Below, in pieces: positions 1-11,075 of a DNA stretch of 64,000 nucleotides. Source of the DNA: Hygrocybe punicea (taxonomy: Eukaryota; Basidiomycota; Agaricomycetes; Agaricales; Hygrophoraceae); contig OY744463.1 in assembly GCA_963556145.1 (NCBI GenBank), forward strand, positions 6,696,001 to 6,760,000, read 5' to 3'. A program made the position numbers and the translations under genes. Below the pieces are notes generated by a model that did no database searches, was not told where the DNA came from, and worked only from the letters and a program-made list of their open reading frames with translations. The first letter of the stretch is position 1, and each line of letters opens with the position of its first letter.

Positions 1-650
1 GGTTGGTGGCTGAGGCATTCATATCTGGAATTATCTTATTGCCACAAAAAATGTATAGGACCATTTGGAGACACAAATAGAACATATTTTGTCTATATGT
101 TGAGTTCATACAAAGTGTTCCTCTGACAGAACAATTATTCTTTATGAAACACAGTGATATTCATATACAACCATACATACACTAAAATAAAATAGATTTT
201 TGTGAGAGGAATCTAGACATAAGTAGCTTAAACAGATTACTCTCTTACACCTTAAGGATATATGCAGTCTGTCAGGAGAAAGCACTGTTTTCATTCTCAC
301 ATTTTACTTTGGTGCTAATTTGGGGTCCAGAACAAACAGTGACAACCTTGGTGCCACCGCAGATTTTTTTCAAATGGGTTCCACACAAGGGGGAACTGGG
401 ATTTGAACCCAGCACCTGACATAGGGGGGGGGGTCCAGTCAGGTGGCTGTGGAGAAATTTGGAAGTGTAGAATTTTTGCCTTATTTAGACAGGTGGCACA
501 CCATTATAAGGCTGTGGAGGCAGCAAATATGACTTGTTGACTCGTTCTCTATCCCTTGACCTCAAAAATAACTCCAAACCCAGAAAATGCATCAAAAAAG
601 CGAAAGGGCATGTAAATAATTGATACAAATCTGTACATCTAATTGCCATA
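1..650. other. Gene-free left edge
   Basis: No convincing gene was seen. The stretch is AT-rich, with a run of about ten G at 425-435. A segment at roughly 388-420 resembles, on the minus strand, the T-arm and 3' acceptor side of a tRNA, but no matching 5' half was found, so no tRNA is called. The AG at about 664 looks like a splice acceptor leading into the next gene, so a 5' exon may lie here or outside the window. Confidence 0.5.
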
Positions 651-3324
651 TTGATACTGTTACAGGAAAAGTTCAATGCTGGCTCAAAGCTCAAGTGCCC
701 TGAATGCCATGAGTTGATCATGGTGGGGTATGGGGGTCATGCTAGCTTGGAGCAGCACCAAGGGCTTGCAGTTAGTGAAGAAAAATATGAAGAAAACCGG
801 ACATGCACTTTGTTTGATATGGGTATCTCAAAGCAGACAGCTGCACCCTTGGTGCAACACAATTCCACATCACATCTTGTCCAAGCCACATTAGACAGCC
901 AACCTCCGGCCCAGGCAGCTCCAGATAGTGTACCAACACCAAGCAGTCCTGAGGTTCCACACGAAGTGATTGATGTCGACTCCCTGGCTGATGTTCCTGG
1001 CAAGGAACCTGGACATGATGCTGCTGATGGTTCAGACAACATCACAATCCTGGGACAGGGACAAGTCAGTGCCAAACCATGCCATGGAACATACATACCT
1101 ATTCCCGCTAACATGACGCCCTACGGCATATCCATTCACCCTCCACAACCATTGCGCCTTACCTTGGAATGTATATATCAATCACGGCAAGCTGTACCTT
1201 CAATCAACAGAGTGTCAGTGCTCTCTTGTCGGTGATTGTCCAAGCTGTTTGAAATGCAAAGACTTACACAGTAATGGCCATCTGACTAGCATCCTCAACC
1301 AAATGGAGACAGGCATTCACGAGAGCACACCCTTTGTTTACCATCCGTTTGCAAACCTCAAGAAGATTCTTGATCAGAAAGCAACTGCAATCGATATCAT
1401 GAGAGTTGGCAAGATGAACGCAGCTCGAAGATTGAAAGGAAAACTTAGGGTGCTGGATGACCAGAAGAAGCTGATCATGGTGATTGGGCATGGAAACATG
1501 ATGCATTGCTGAGGGCAGGGCTGAACAACAAAGCTGGTGTAAAAGGAATCTTGAAGTTAGTTGATAGGGCAGTGCAAGGTTTGTATAAACCGAAGAACTT
1601 TACTGAGGAGGAGATGCTGCATAGTTTGCTGTTTCTCAAGCTTGGTGGTACACAAATAGCTGAGATTTCTCATCGATCCATAGGTAACCCAGGAGTGAGT
1701 ACTCTGAGGTGACATACCACGAATCATCTACTCCAAGCCAGTTCCTCATTCCCCACTGCCAAAGACATCCTCTCCAATCTGGATGCTTCATTCAAAGAAC
1801 CTGCCCAGGTTGACGCTACTGGTCATATCTTGATGTTTGATGAAATTGCAGTTGAACGTCGACCTTGCTGGGATGATCGTACAAATCACTTTGCAGGTAT
1901 CTGTTTGGAACACGGCCAAAGTCTGGGTCTCAAGTTTTGTACACTAGAGGAGGTGGAAGTGCTCTGCAAGGCCATTGGAAAGAATGAAGTCCATCTTGCT
2001 TCAGAGGTATGTCCATTGGTGAGCTGGGGTTTTGCCATCTACTAACTGTCGACAGGCAACAATTGTGGCCATCAGATCATTATCAGGCAATACACGTGTA
2101 TATGGCTCATGACCCATTCTGATCTTGGGCACTTGCAAACGAGATAACTCAATTTGCCATGCCATGCTGATCGAGACAGTCATCGATGCTTGCAAAACTA
2201 GGGCAGACAAGATACCAGGCTCTCGTTTGATATCTCTGGCATCCGATGGCGAATCAAAACGTGGGGCCACCCTTGCTCAACTGACTCACAAGACGCTGCT
2301 TCCAGCGTCATCCAACATCTATCCAATGCTCGGTAATCTCAAGCTCTTCAACAAACTAGTAGGCGATGACGACCTCACAGTGGATAAAGACTACAAGCAC
2401 GTATTCAAGAGGCTTCGCAATCATTTGCTCTGTGATAAGGGAACCATGGTTCATGGCATCCACATCACCCCATCCCTTCTCAGCTGGCATCTATGATCCG
2501 ATGGTATGCCAATTCATAAGTCAATTACCTCCTCAACCCCACCAACAAACAAGATGTTGGTCTCATATTCATTCTCCTCCAGGCTATCTGATCACTGCAC
2601 CCGCCCCATGGAACCGATCACCCTGGTTTTTCAACAGCACGCCAAGCACTTAACACCCTAGGAACACTTCTTCAGTTTCTCTTACTTCCATATGTACAGG
2701 TTTCACTTTCCCTTCATACTCAGCTCTCATACCTCAGTGCCACTGCTCATCTTGCCATGTTTCTATACACAGCCCCTCTGGGCCACTCCCAATTCATGCC
2801 CAAAATTCTTTACACCAACATTCAGATCATGATCAAGAATGTCTTCTTTTGCGTCACCAAAACAAAAGCCGAGCATCCAGACAGCAAGTTCTAGATCATC
2901 TTACTCAGCACAAATTGTCTGGAGGTCTTGTTTGGCATTGGACCATGATCGGCAATGATGCCAATGTCGACATTCTGCAACTGTCCAATCGCATATCCAG
3001 CATCACAGAAGTTTCCAATATCCTGACAGAGCATCCAGAGTGGGACTGTGGTCCTCGGCGTTTAAAGCTTCCATCCTTTCAAGAAAATGACAGCATATCC
3101 ACCAAAGCCGATCACATTAATCCTGCTTTATGGACCGGCGACGTTCATGTGTCCCAGGTTCTCTCAATCACATCTTGGAATGAGGGACGCCAGTTGATTG
3201 AAGAGACCATGGTGACGCTGAATATTTGTGAGGTCTTTTCAACGCTACAAGAAAATAACATTGATGTCTTGTCCCCGCTTGGCATGAATCATCATGATGG
3301 CGAGTTAAATAATGAGGATGAGGA

Positions 3325-4892
3325 TAGGCAATGGCATGGATACAGGTAAATCCGTATCCATGGTGATCCGTACCCGTGCAGATATGGGTATGGATTGGTT
3401 AATTTGTCTCCATGGACCCACAGATACGGATACTGCCGGATATGGCAATAGTGACAAATAATTACTTTAGCAGAAACCACCACCAGATCGCGACAACAAT
3501 AGGACCCCCGATTATCTCTACCAAGGCCAGATCACAAAAACTTGAATTTTTATTTTCATGTCCAGATAAAAAATGGCCAATTTTGGCTGATTTTGTCCAG
3601 ACTTTGATCTGGCCTGCCAATTTCAGTAAATTTTGTCCGGATTAGCGATCTAGCCTACTAGGAAGGTGGAATTTCATACTTCTTGGATCCTTGGTGTAGA
3701 TCCATGAACAGCTTAGTGTTCTCCACCGAAAGCTCAATGTTACCTTTAGATAAAGATTTCACACCAGATTGGAGATTCAGTAGACAGAGGATTGAGATTG
3801 AGGGTAACAAAGCATAATGCTTCGTTTGCATGCGAGCTGTGACCTCCGGGATGGCTCGAAATTAATTATTAATCAATTAAAATTTCTTGCAATGTCCCCT
3901 TGTCCGGATTTCTAACTGGCCTCAGGTAGCTGGGGGTCTCCCTGTCCGGACTTTGGAACTGGCATTTTTGCCACCTGGAGCGGTTTTGTCTGGACTTTAC
4001 CCTGGCATTTTGTGCTAAAACCTCAAAATTTGTCCAGATTTTGATCTGGCCTTAGTAGAGATAATCGGGGGTCCTACAACAATGAGAATGCAACAACAAC
4101 ATCAACGCAACAGAAGGAGAATGGCCAGGAGGGTGGTGCGCCCACTGAACAGCCCAGGTACGTGCCCCCAACCCAGCCTCTACGACTTTGGCTAACCCTC
4201 CCAACTACCACACCTCCCAATGACGACGCCTCGCAACAACCATGCCTTGCAACAACCATGCCTCGTGGACATGCATCAATGCATGTTCGCAAGGTCTCCA
4301 GCACAGAATACACAGGGACAGAAGAATACACAACAACCTCGCAAACATGCGCAGATGCATTGACTGATGCGTAGGGCTCACGCAGCGCCCCCACCGCTCA
4401 CAAACAAGGTTAACCCTGAGTGTGAAGCCCACCAGAGACCCCCCCATCTACCTCGCAAGGGTGACATGCATCTGGCCTGCGAGAGGTGTAGGGACCAGTG
4501 GGAGGACACATTCCAGGATGGCGATGTGTTGACAACAACAACAACAACAACACGGCAACACTGGCAACGTGTCAACAACGGCAGTGACGCGTCGACAACG
4601 GCGATGGCGCGACATATTGACTTGGACACGGTGGGATGTTCGTGAGAACAACACTGGGCTGGCAACTGCCCAATGTAATTGTAGTATATACTGTATATTT
4701 AGTAGAAAAATAATATCTAGATATAATGATAATAGTCATGGTACCCATACTCGTACCCATGGATAATCTGTATCCATAGGTAAAGTATCTGTGGGAAAAA
4801 TCCATGGCTGACGGATACACAGGTATGGATTTTCATGGATATGGATACGGATCAGAAAATTTGTATCCATGGAGTATCCGTGCCATTGCCTA
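3325..4892. mobile_element. Non-autonomous hAT-type element, 1568 bp
   Basis: The terminal inverted repeats are TAGGCAATGGCATGGATAC on the left and, on the reverse strand, TAGGCAATGGCACGGATAC on the right (one mismatch in 19). The 8-bp GATGAGGA lies directly outside both ends (3317-3324 and 4893-4900), the target duplication length of hAT elements. Subterminal GGTACCCATACCCAT-like repeats occur at both ends. No transposase is visible. The interior holds an (ACA)n tract near 4535-4555, a hairpin at 4261-4294 and a nested 575-bp MITE. It sits in a coding segment of the transposase-like gene, whose frame is restored if one duplication and the element are removed. Confidence 0.9.
3501..4075. mobile_element. 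Nested 575-bp MITE with 8-bp target duplication
   Basis: The ends are inverted repeats beginning AGGACCCCCGATTATCTCTA. They extend for over 30 bp through an AAGGCCAGATCA segment, with about one mismatch. The 8-bp ACAACAAT lies on both sides (3493-3500 and 4076-4083). No coding potential was seen; the interior is AT-rich and repeats TGTCCGGA/TGTCCAGA motifs. It inserted into the hAT-type element at 3325-4892, so it is the youngest of three nested layers here. Confidence 0.88.
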
Positions 4893-5344
4893 GATGAGGA
4901 TGCTGATAATGAGGACATCACTCTTGCTCCACCTGCATTGCCCAGTGTCGACGATGGTCTTGACCTTGAGGATCAAGTCGCCATTGAAGAGACTATGGTG
5001 AACACAATCCCTTTCAAGCCATTTGTAGAAGCCAATGGCAAGCTGGTGTATAAAGCATGTATCCTTTGAGAATACTTCAAGTACAAGACCAATCCAGGGT
5101 GAACTGATCACCTCAAACATGTTGCTGGTCTCTCTCAATTTGTTGTTACATCTACCACATCTCCCAATATTATGATATCGACTCAGTCTTTGGTGGACTG
5201 AACCTCTTTATCAATGAGCCCGCGGCCACTCTGCTCAAATGTGACCATCAAGTTTTCCTTGCAATCATTCAAGTGACCGAGATCTCTCTTGACTCACAAT
5301 CGGTACCTCATATCTCACCAGAGCTTTTAGCAGAGAAAAGCGTA

Positions 5345-6530
5345 TCCTACGTTAGGCGGATTGTGCATGGATCAATTTTGTAAACTTTTATGGTAGAAGC
5401 CGATGGAATTTCTTGGTTTTATGTAATGTTGTCTAGCATAAAATGGTACTAGTGTGATAACTGTATGTACACAGGTGTATCTAAAGTACGACAGGGAGGT
5501 GGTTGGAGACAGTAATATAAAACAATGTGGTAACTACATGTACAGTGTATCTAAGGTACAACAGGGAGGGGAATGCGATAGAATGAGCCAGCGAGCAGGT
5601 GGGAAACTGGAGTACAGATGGCGAGGTAAGGCTAGGTGGGGGCTACAGGAGAAGGGGCAGCAGTTAGAGCAGGCTGGGTAGCATGGACAATTGGGCGGGC
5701 AGGTAGGCAGGTGGGAGAGCAAGGTGGGGGGGTGAGCTGGTAGGGTGGTAGTGGAGCACAGGCCATTGGCAGGCCGGTAGTGGAGAGGTGCATAGCAGAG
5801 TAGCCGAGCAGGTGGGTAGCTGAGCAGGCAGGCTGGTAGCGGAGAGGTGTGTAGCAGAGTAGCCGAGCAGGTGGGTAGCCGAGCAGGCAGGCTGGTAGCG
5901 GAGAGGTGTGTAGCAGAGTAGCCAAGCAGGTGGGTAGCCAAGCAGGCAGAGTTGGCAGGTGCATAGCAGAGTATGCAGCATGTGCCAGTGCAGAGTGGCC
6001 AGTAGCTAGGGTGGGTAGGTGGCAGAGTGGTCAATGGCACGGTGGATGGGAAAGTGGAAGGGCACACAGGGAAGAGAGGTAACACTTATGATTGCCCCTC
6101 TGAGTCACTCCTAGCTCTTAGTTTACTTCCTAAGCCCATTGATGTTAGCTTAAGATTAACTTTTGAAGAGCATCATGGGCACTTAGCAAGGGTCTTCCGA
6201 GTTTGAGGTAATAGAACTTACTTCATTAGCATAATTATTAGAGATGGAGACGTAAGGTGGGAGTCTCCAAAATGTGCAGTGAGCTTTGATGCAGCTATAC
6301 AGAAGTGTGGTGAAGATATTGAGTTCTGCGAACAGTAGGAAAGCGTCAAACTTGGGTGACATGTATTTGTCAGTAAAGAAAGCAAACAACCCAAAACTCG
6401 TACCATCATATCGTACCTGCACGGCCATGTCTTAAGATCGTATGCCCAATCCTATTGGTAGAAACAAGTATGGGGAAAAACACTGTAGGCATTTCTTGGA
6501 AAGCAAAAGGCCTTTAACACTGACATACTG
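5345..6530. other. Intergenic stretch between decayed mobile genes, with minisatellite
   Basis: After the tail of the transposase-like gene nothing gene-like is convincing. A degenerate direct repeat is visible: about 5455-5500 resembles about 5525-5572 (GTGTATCTAARGTACRACAGGGAGG). A 59-bp minisatellite follows at 5775-5975. The long reverse-strand open frames here are products of the tandem repeat. Confidence 0.5.
5775..5975. repeat. 59-bp tandem repeat, about three copies
   Basis: The unit runs through GTAGCAGAGTAGCCGAGCAG, then a GTGGGTAGCCGAGCAGGCAG portion and GCTGGTAGCGGAGAGG. Full copies follow one another from about 5789, with substitutions mainly at CCGAG/CTGAG/CCAAG. The flanks to 5700 and 6060 carry looser versions of the same G-rich words, so the array is probably an expanded core of a longer degenerate repeat. 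Confidence 0.75.
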
Positions 6531-6824
6531 CAGATCCACCTGATAGTGAGCTCCACGCAGCTTTAGAACAGTATGGGTGAGAGAAGAATGGAAGCAGTCT
6601 TTCTGCTTCGGAGCAGCTTGTGAGACTCAATAACGATTTCCCTTAACTTGACATCAAGTTTGTCACACATCTAATTCTGTATACATGTTACCTCACTGGC
6701 ACTGACATCACAGAACATCGTCAGGAGAAGGAAATTATTCACGATCAGAAAGAGGCTGAATATCTCCAGTGTACGAAAAAACCTCTCAACACCCGAAGAG
6801 CGTGCCCAGGCACTGCTCAATATC

Positions 6825-8241
6825 TAGTGTTGCTGAAGTTCGGTTCGGTCCGGTTTTTCGACTTTTTTGGAAAACCAGAACCGAAACCGTTGGTTCGGTT
6901 CAGCCAAATGCCGAACTGGAACCAGAACCGCGTCGAACGGTTTCAATGCGTTCGGTCTGCGTTCGAACGCGGTTCGAACCACGAACCAACCTCCAAATCT
7001 CCTCGTGAAGACCAGGCACACATCAATTGATGTGGCGCTGGGTTTCACGAGGGAAGCAGGAGGTGGGATGGGAGGTGGGGTGGTTGTAGCTTCAGGCTGG
7101 GGCATCTTCGGGCCCAGTACGGTGCATTGGTGGGTGGATGGAGGTGGGATGGTCGAAGGCGTGGACCGTGCCTGTCTGCGGTGGTGTGGAAAATTCGACA
7201 GCAAACGAAAAAAGACTTACCTGGCGACCGGGGTGGGTGCACCACTCTCCCGGCCAGTTCTCTCGCTTTCCGCGGCCAGTTCTCTCGCTTTCCGCGTTTT
7301 TTTTGTGCGTGGTTGTTGCCGTTGTTGGCCCTTTCCGTGTCCTTCTTCATCGTTGCCATGCCGAATTCCTCGCAAACGACGTCTGCGCGTCTGTTGACGC
7401 GTCAGCCTGGGTTTGCGAGGTGTGTGGTTAGCAAGTTGTCGACGGGTTAAAGCTAGCGTACGTACCTGGGCTGGTAGGTGGGCGCACCACCCTACCAGCC
7501 TTCAACCTCCCTGTCGTCGTCGTCGTCGTTGTCGTCGTCGTGTTGGTGTTGGTGTTGTAGGCAGCAGTGGTCACGATCATCCGCGTTTGAGGCGGCAGGT
7601 TGCTGCTGCCGCTGGTGTTGCTCTGCTGCTGCTGCCGGCGTTGCTGTTGCTGCTGCTGCCACTGCTGTTGCGGTTGCTGTCGCTGGGGATCATTTGGCCG
7701 TCGTCGTCGTCGGGGTGGTGGCATTGGTGGTGTTGCCACTGCTGTTGCTGCTGCTGCCGCTGCTGCCATCGATTCACTCCAACTCGCATTGGAACGCGAG
7801 GGAGGTTGTTGGGTGAAGTCGACCGCGGGCGCCTTATTTATGTGGTCAAGGTGGGCCCTGTGGGGCTGTTCTATGTAAAAAAATGTCAGTAAAATATGAA
7901 ATAAAGTCATTACTCACCGTGGTTGTTGAGTAACGTTAGTGTTGAGTCGAACTTGAAGTTGTGCGCGAGTATGTTTAAGGTCACATGACCTAAGTTCACG
8001 CGACTGCATAGAAAAAAATGTGAAGGATTAAGTAAATGAGTATCTACGTAGGTAACTATACATTACGGTTCGCGGTTTGAACCGCATTTGAACGCAGTTT
8101 GAACCGCATGTCAGTGCCAGAACCACAAACTTAACCAGCGGTTCGGTTCAGCCAAATGGCTGAACCAGAACCGAACTTCCGGTTCGGTTCGCGGTTCAAA
8201 CCGGGTTCGGATCGGTTCCAAACCGAACTTCGGCATCACTA
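6825..8241. mobile_element. GC-rich non-autonomous hAT-type element A, 1417 bp
   Basis: The ends are TAGTGTTGCTGAAGTTCGGT on the left and, inverted, TAGTGATGCCGAAGTTCGGT on the right. The 8-bp TCAATATC flanks both (6817-6824 and 8242-8249). Subterminal regions are packed with GGTTCGGTTC / GAACCGAAC words in both orientations. The core is GC-rich and dominated by GCN/CTG trinucleotides (7500-7790). Long overlapping open frames there encode homopolymers and are not taken as genes. A hairpin lies at 7001-7053. The reverse strand carries good splice-donor-like words (CAGGTAAGT and CAGGTACGT). Confidence 0.9.
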
Positions 8242-8883
8242 TCAATATCAAAGTGCACGATCGTGTGGGGAAGTGGGGAGTGGCTCAGGTGTGTCAGCAG
8301 TTGGCCAACCAAGGAGTGTTCATTTCTTGGTAGCATTTTCATTTGCTTTCTGCCCCGCTTACTGGCGCTGAGGTTCAATTCAGGGATGAGATGCGGCTCC
8401 ACCTACATGACCACTTTGATGCCAAGTTTGACAAGCACTTTGTTGGGTCGAAGGACAGCATTGACCGTGTACCGTTAGATTGCCTCGGACCTTGGCATCA
8501 ATTACATTGGGATGGGCATGAGAAACTTGGCACACAAGCTCTAGATATGGGTGGTCTTGCCCTTCCAATATACGCTGGCAAGGATCAATTCTCAAGTTTT
8601 GTGCCTGTTATGCAGGTTATTCCCAATGTGCATCTCGCAAATACCATCAGCCACTTCTTCCTGGATGTAGTGGAGGAATACAGTTGTGCGTACCCCCAAT
8701 TTCAAAGGCTAGCTAGGTAACCATTCATTGAATAGGCATTTCACTTCAATCAACCACAGACAAAGGCTCCGAGATTGGGGAGATGATTAGAATGCACGTA
8801 AAACTAAGGTAGATTCAATTTATCTCCATTTACTTTTTAATAAAGAGAGATCAGGCTGGAAGCGGCTCCTGAATTCACTGTTG

Positions 8884-10174
8884 TAGTGTGGCCGTAGTTC
8901 GGTTCCAAACCTAGCCGAACCCGGTTCAAACCCCGAACCGAACCCTAGGTTCAGTCTAAGTTCAGCCAAGTGCTGAACCGGACCACGGGTTCAGTTCCAG
9001 GTTTCGAGGCCTGCCGGATTTCCTGAACGGCTCCAAACCGCGTCCAAACCACGAACGCGGATATTTTTAAGGTATTTATTTCATTTATTTTTCGCATTCC
9101 TTTACTTACTTTTTCGTGTTAAATGGTATCATGTGACCGTTACAGGTAGCTTTCTTCACCAACACGCAACAACGCAAGGCCAATGAACGCGACACAATGT
9201 CGCGTTCATGAACACAGGTACGTATTTTACTTTCCTGAACTTTACTAATGTTGCCTGCTACAGGAAGCTCGACCACGACCGCAGTGTGACCACACCCACG
9301 GCCGCGAGATGACTACCCAATGCCAACCCAATGCCAACGGACGCGCGACAGCTGCAACACCACCACCACCACCACCACCAGCGGCGGCAACAACAACGGC
9401 AACGACAACCACGATGGCCAGCAGCAGCAGCAGCAATGCCGGCAGCAGCAGCAGTGGCAACGGCAACGGCAACGGCAGCGGCAGCAGCAATGGCCACGAC
9501 AGCAGTGGCAGCAGTGGCAGCAGCAACGGCGACGGCAGCAGGAGCAGCACCGGCAGCGGCAGCAACGACAGCAGCAACGGCGGCAACAGCAGCAGCAACG
9601 GCGGCAACAGCAGCAGCAGCAGCAGCAACAGCGGCAGCGGCAACGGCGACAGCAGCAGCAGCGGCGGCAGCAACGGCGACGGCAGCAGGAGCAGCGGCAG
9701 CAACGACGGCAGCAACGACGGCAGCAGCAGTATCAGCAGCAATGGCGGCAACAGCAGCAACGGCGGCAGCAGCAGCAGCTGTGGCAGCAACACCACCACA
9801 ACCATACCACCGCCCCGACGAGGACAATGGTTGGCAGCAGCAGCGCCGGCAATGCCACGCAGGGACCACGGGACAAGACCCCCCGTCCCTCCACATCCCT
9901 TGGGGACACCGGAGGGCTCCCCCGCACCCATCTACCTCGTGAAGTGCAGCGCCGTATCTATTGATACGCGCCTGCCATTCGCGAGGAGAACGGATGGGGT
10001 GAGCCCACCTCGTTCTGGGTTTCAGACCGCGTCTGAACCCAGACCGAACGCGAAGAGACGGTTCGACGCCGTCTGGGTCCGGGTTTGGCCATGCGCCAAA
10101 CCAGACCCGAAGTTCAGTTCGCGGTTCCGCCAAAAAGGGTTGGAACCGGACCGAACTGAACTTCGGCAACACTA
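8884..10174. mobile_element. GC-rich non-autonomous hAT-type element B1, 1291 bp
   Basis: The ends are TAGTGTGGCCGTAGTTCGGT on the left and, inverted, TAGTGTTGCCGAAGTTCAGT on the right. The 8-bp CACTGTTG flanks both (8876-8883 and 10,175-10,182). The core at 9350-9800 is a long imperfect CAG/GGC/AAC tract that is open in all frames and would encode poly-Ser/Gln/Ala. A hairpin lies at 9935-9986. It is near-identical in layout and length, in opposite orientation, to the element at 55,166-56,457. It lies inside the integrase gene, at the Val-Glu-Glu-Trp junction between the second D and the catalytic E. Confidence 0.9.
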
Positions 10175-11075
10175 CACTGTTGAGGAATGGCCCCCAGACG
10201 TTCAGGTGCAGAGCAAGCATAATACGCCAATCGAAGGTTTCTGGCAGTGGAAACGCCAAGGTGAAGGGCACAGTATTCGAGATGCGATAATGGTTGGCAA
10301 AACAGATGGCTTTTTCAACTTGAACAACGAGCTCCACATGTATGTTCGGATGAAAATCTCTATACATATCTAACACTTTACAACAGGAATGTTTTCCGCT
10401 GGCTATGGCCACCTCTCGTTCAAGAGCGACTGGATGAGTTTCGTGAGTATTGGAATAACCACCGCCTTTCTTCACAGAAACACAAGGTCCTACCTACGGG
10501 GACTTCTCCTCATCATATGTGGCTTGTTCCTGATGCTGTGCGTGCAACGGCTCGCAATTGCTCTGTTTTTGTCAACATGAATACTGTCCATCAATTACGA
10601 GAGGAGTTGGGTGGAGTTGAGGCACGAGAACAGGCAATGCGTTTTGTGGATCCTGAATTTGAGGCTCAGGCAAATGAAGCATATGGGGAGCTGAAGTATC
10701 CTGCAATAACACTCGCAAGTGCATGGGATATATTTGTTGCCGTAGTTGACATTCTTTCAGGAGATTATGTGTAGACGACTCAAAAGACTTTGGTACTGGA
10801 TATGCCTAGTGGTGTCGAGAAGAGTAAATTTGTAACAGACTTGAGTACATGACGCTACACAGCTATGGTACAACCAATTGCCCTCCCAATTGCCTTCCTC
10901 CGTGCACCAAGTTGCCCTATATTACTAAAGCCATAGCCAGCTGCATAGTCAGCAACTTGAGCAGCAGTTAGCGATTGAACTGCTACAACATTGGTGAGAG
11001 CCGGGAGGTTATGCTGCTTTGAATTGTATCAGCGATATTTAAAAGTAACTATGGACTCACAGGGTCGTCAGTAGG

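Larger units (their letters stand above)
651..5340 (+). pseudogene. Transposase-like gene (tentatively P-element type), interrupted and decayed
   Basis: A chain of plus-strand open segments (about 665-1235, 1249-1512, 1506-1712, 1830-2006, 2056-2490, 2849-3324, then 4893-5340) reads as one protein broken by introns and frame changes. The N-terminal part has a CxxC pair (KCPECHEL). The middle has possible acidic catalytic positions (FDEIAVE near 1838; ASDGESKRG near 2240), then DKDYKHVFKRLRN near 2390. A later LFGI/RTMIGNDAN-like segment lies near 2930. The spacing of D, D, DxxH..K..RN and the late segment recalls P-element/THAP9 transposases. That assignment is inference, not a database result. 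The intron at 2007-2055 has a good GT..AG. The ORF continues exactly across the 8-bp duplication of the hAT-type insertion. Frame breaks mean it is probably inactive. It could instead be another fungal DDE family. Confidence 0.45.
6530..10774 (+). pseudogene. DDE integrase-domain gene, split by two hAT-type elements
   Basis: The plus-strand reading segments at about 6760-6816, 8250-8670, 8756-8875, 10,183-10,370 and 10,385-10,774 join logically once two insertions and two introns are removed. The integrase/RNase H-like triad is visible: D in HWDGHEKL (8505-8519), D in TTDKGSEIG (about 8755) and E in TPIEGFW (about 10,230). The C-terminal part (RWLWPPLVQERL...LDEFREYWNNHR, seen in short pieces) resembles the post-catalytic helix of such proteins. 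The reading continues exactly across both 8-bp target duplications. Premature stops occur upstream of the first D. It resembles integrase-core genes abundant in Agaricomycetes, but it differs from the integrase gene at 49,435 (HWDGHEKL versus HVDGHHKL). Confidence 0.55.

Noticed and set aside
385..460. tRNA-like T-arm on the minus strand
   Set aside because: Only the 3' half (T-arm and acceptor-like end) is present. No D-arm, anticodon stem or 5' acceptor could be paired.
5534..6085. 183-codon Pro/Leu-rich reverse frame
   Set aside because: It is the translation of the 59-bp tandem repeat, and two other frames are equally open.
7413..7910. Poly-Gln/Arg frames on both strands
   Set aside because: They lie in the trinucleotide core of element A; no start context or conserved motif.
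9245..10475. Long open frames of 200-400 codons (poly-Ala, Leu, Ser or Gln) on both strands
   Set aside because: They arise from the CAG/GCC trinucleotide core of a TIR-bounded element and are open in nearly all frames. They lack any domain and span both element borders.
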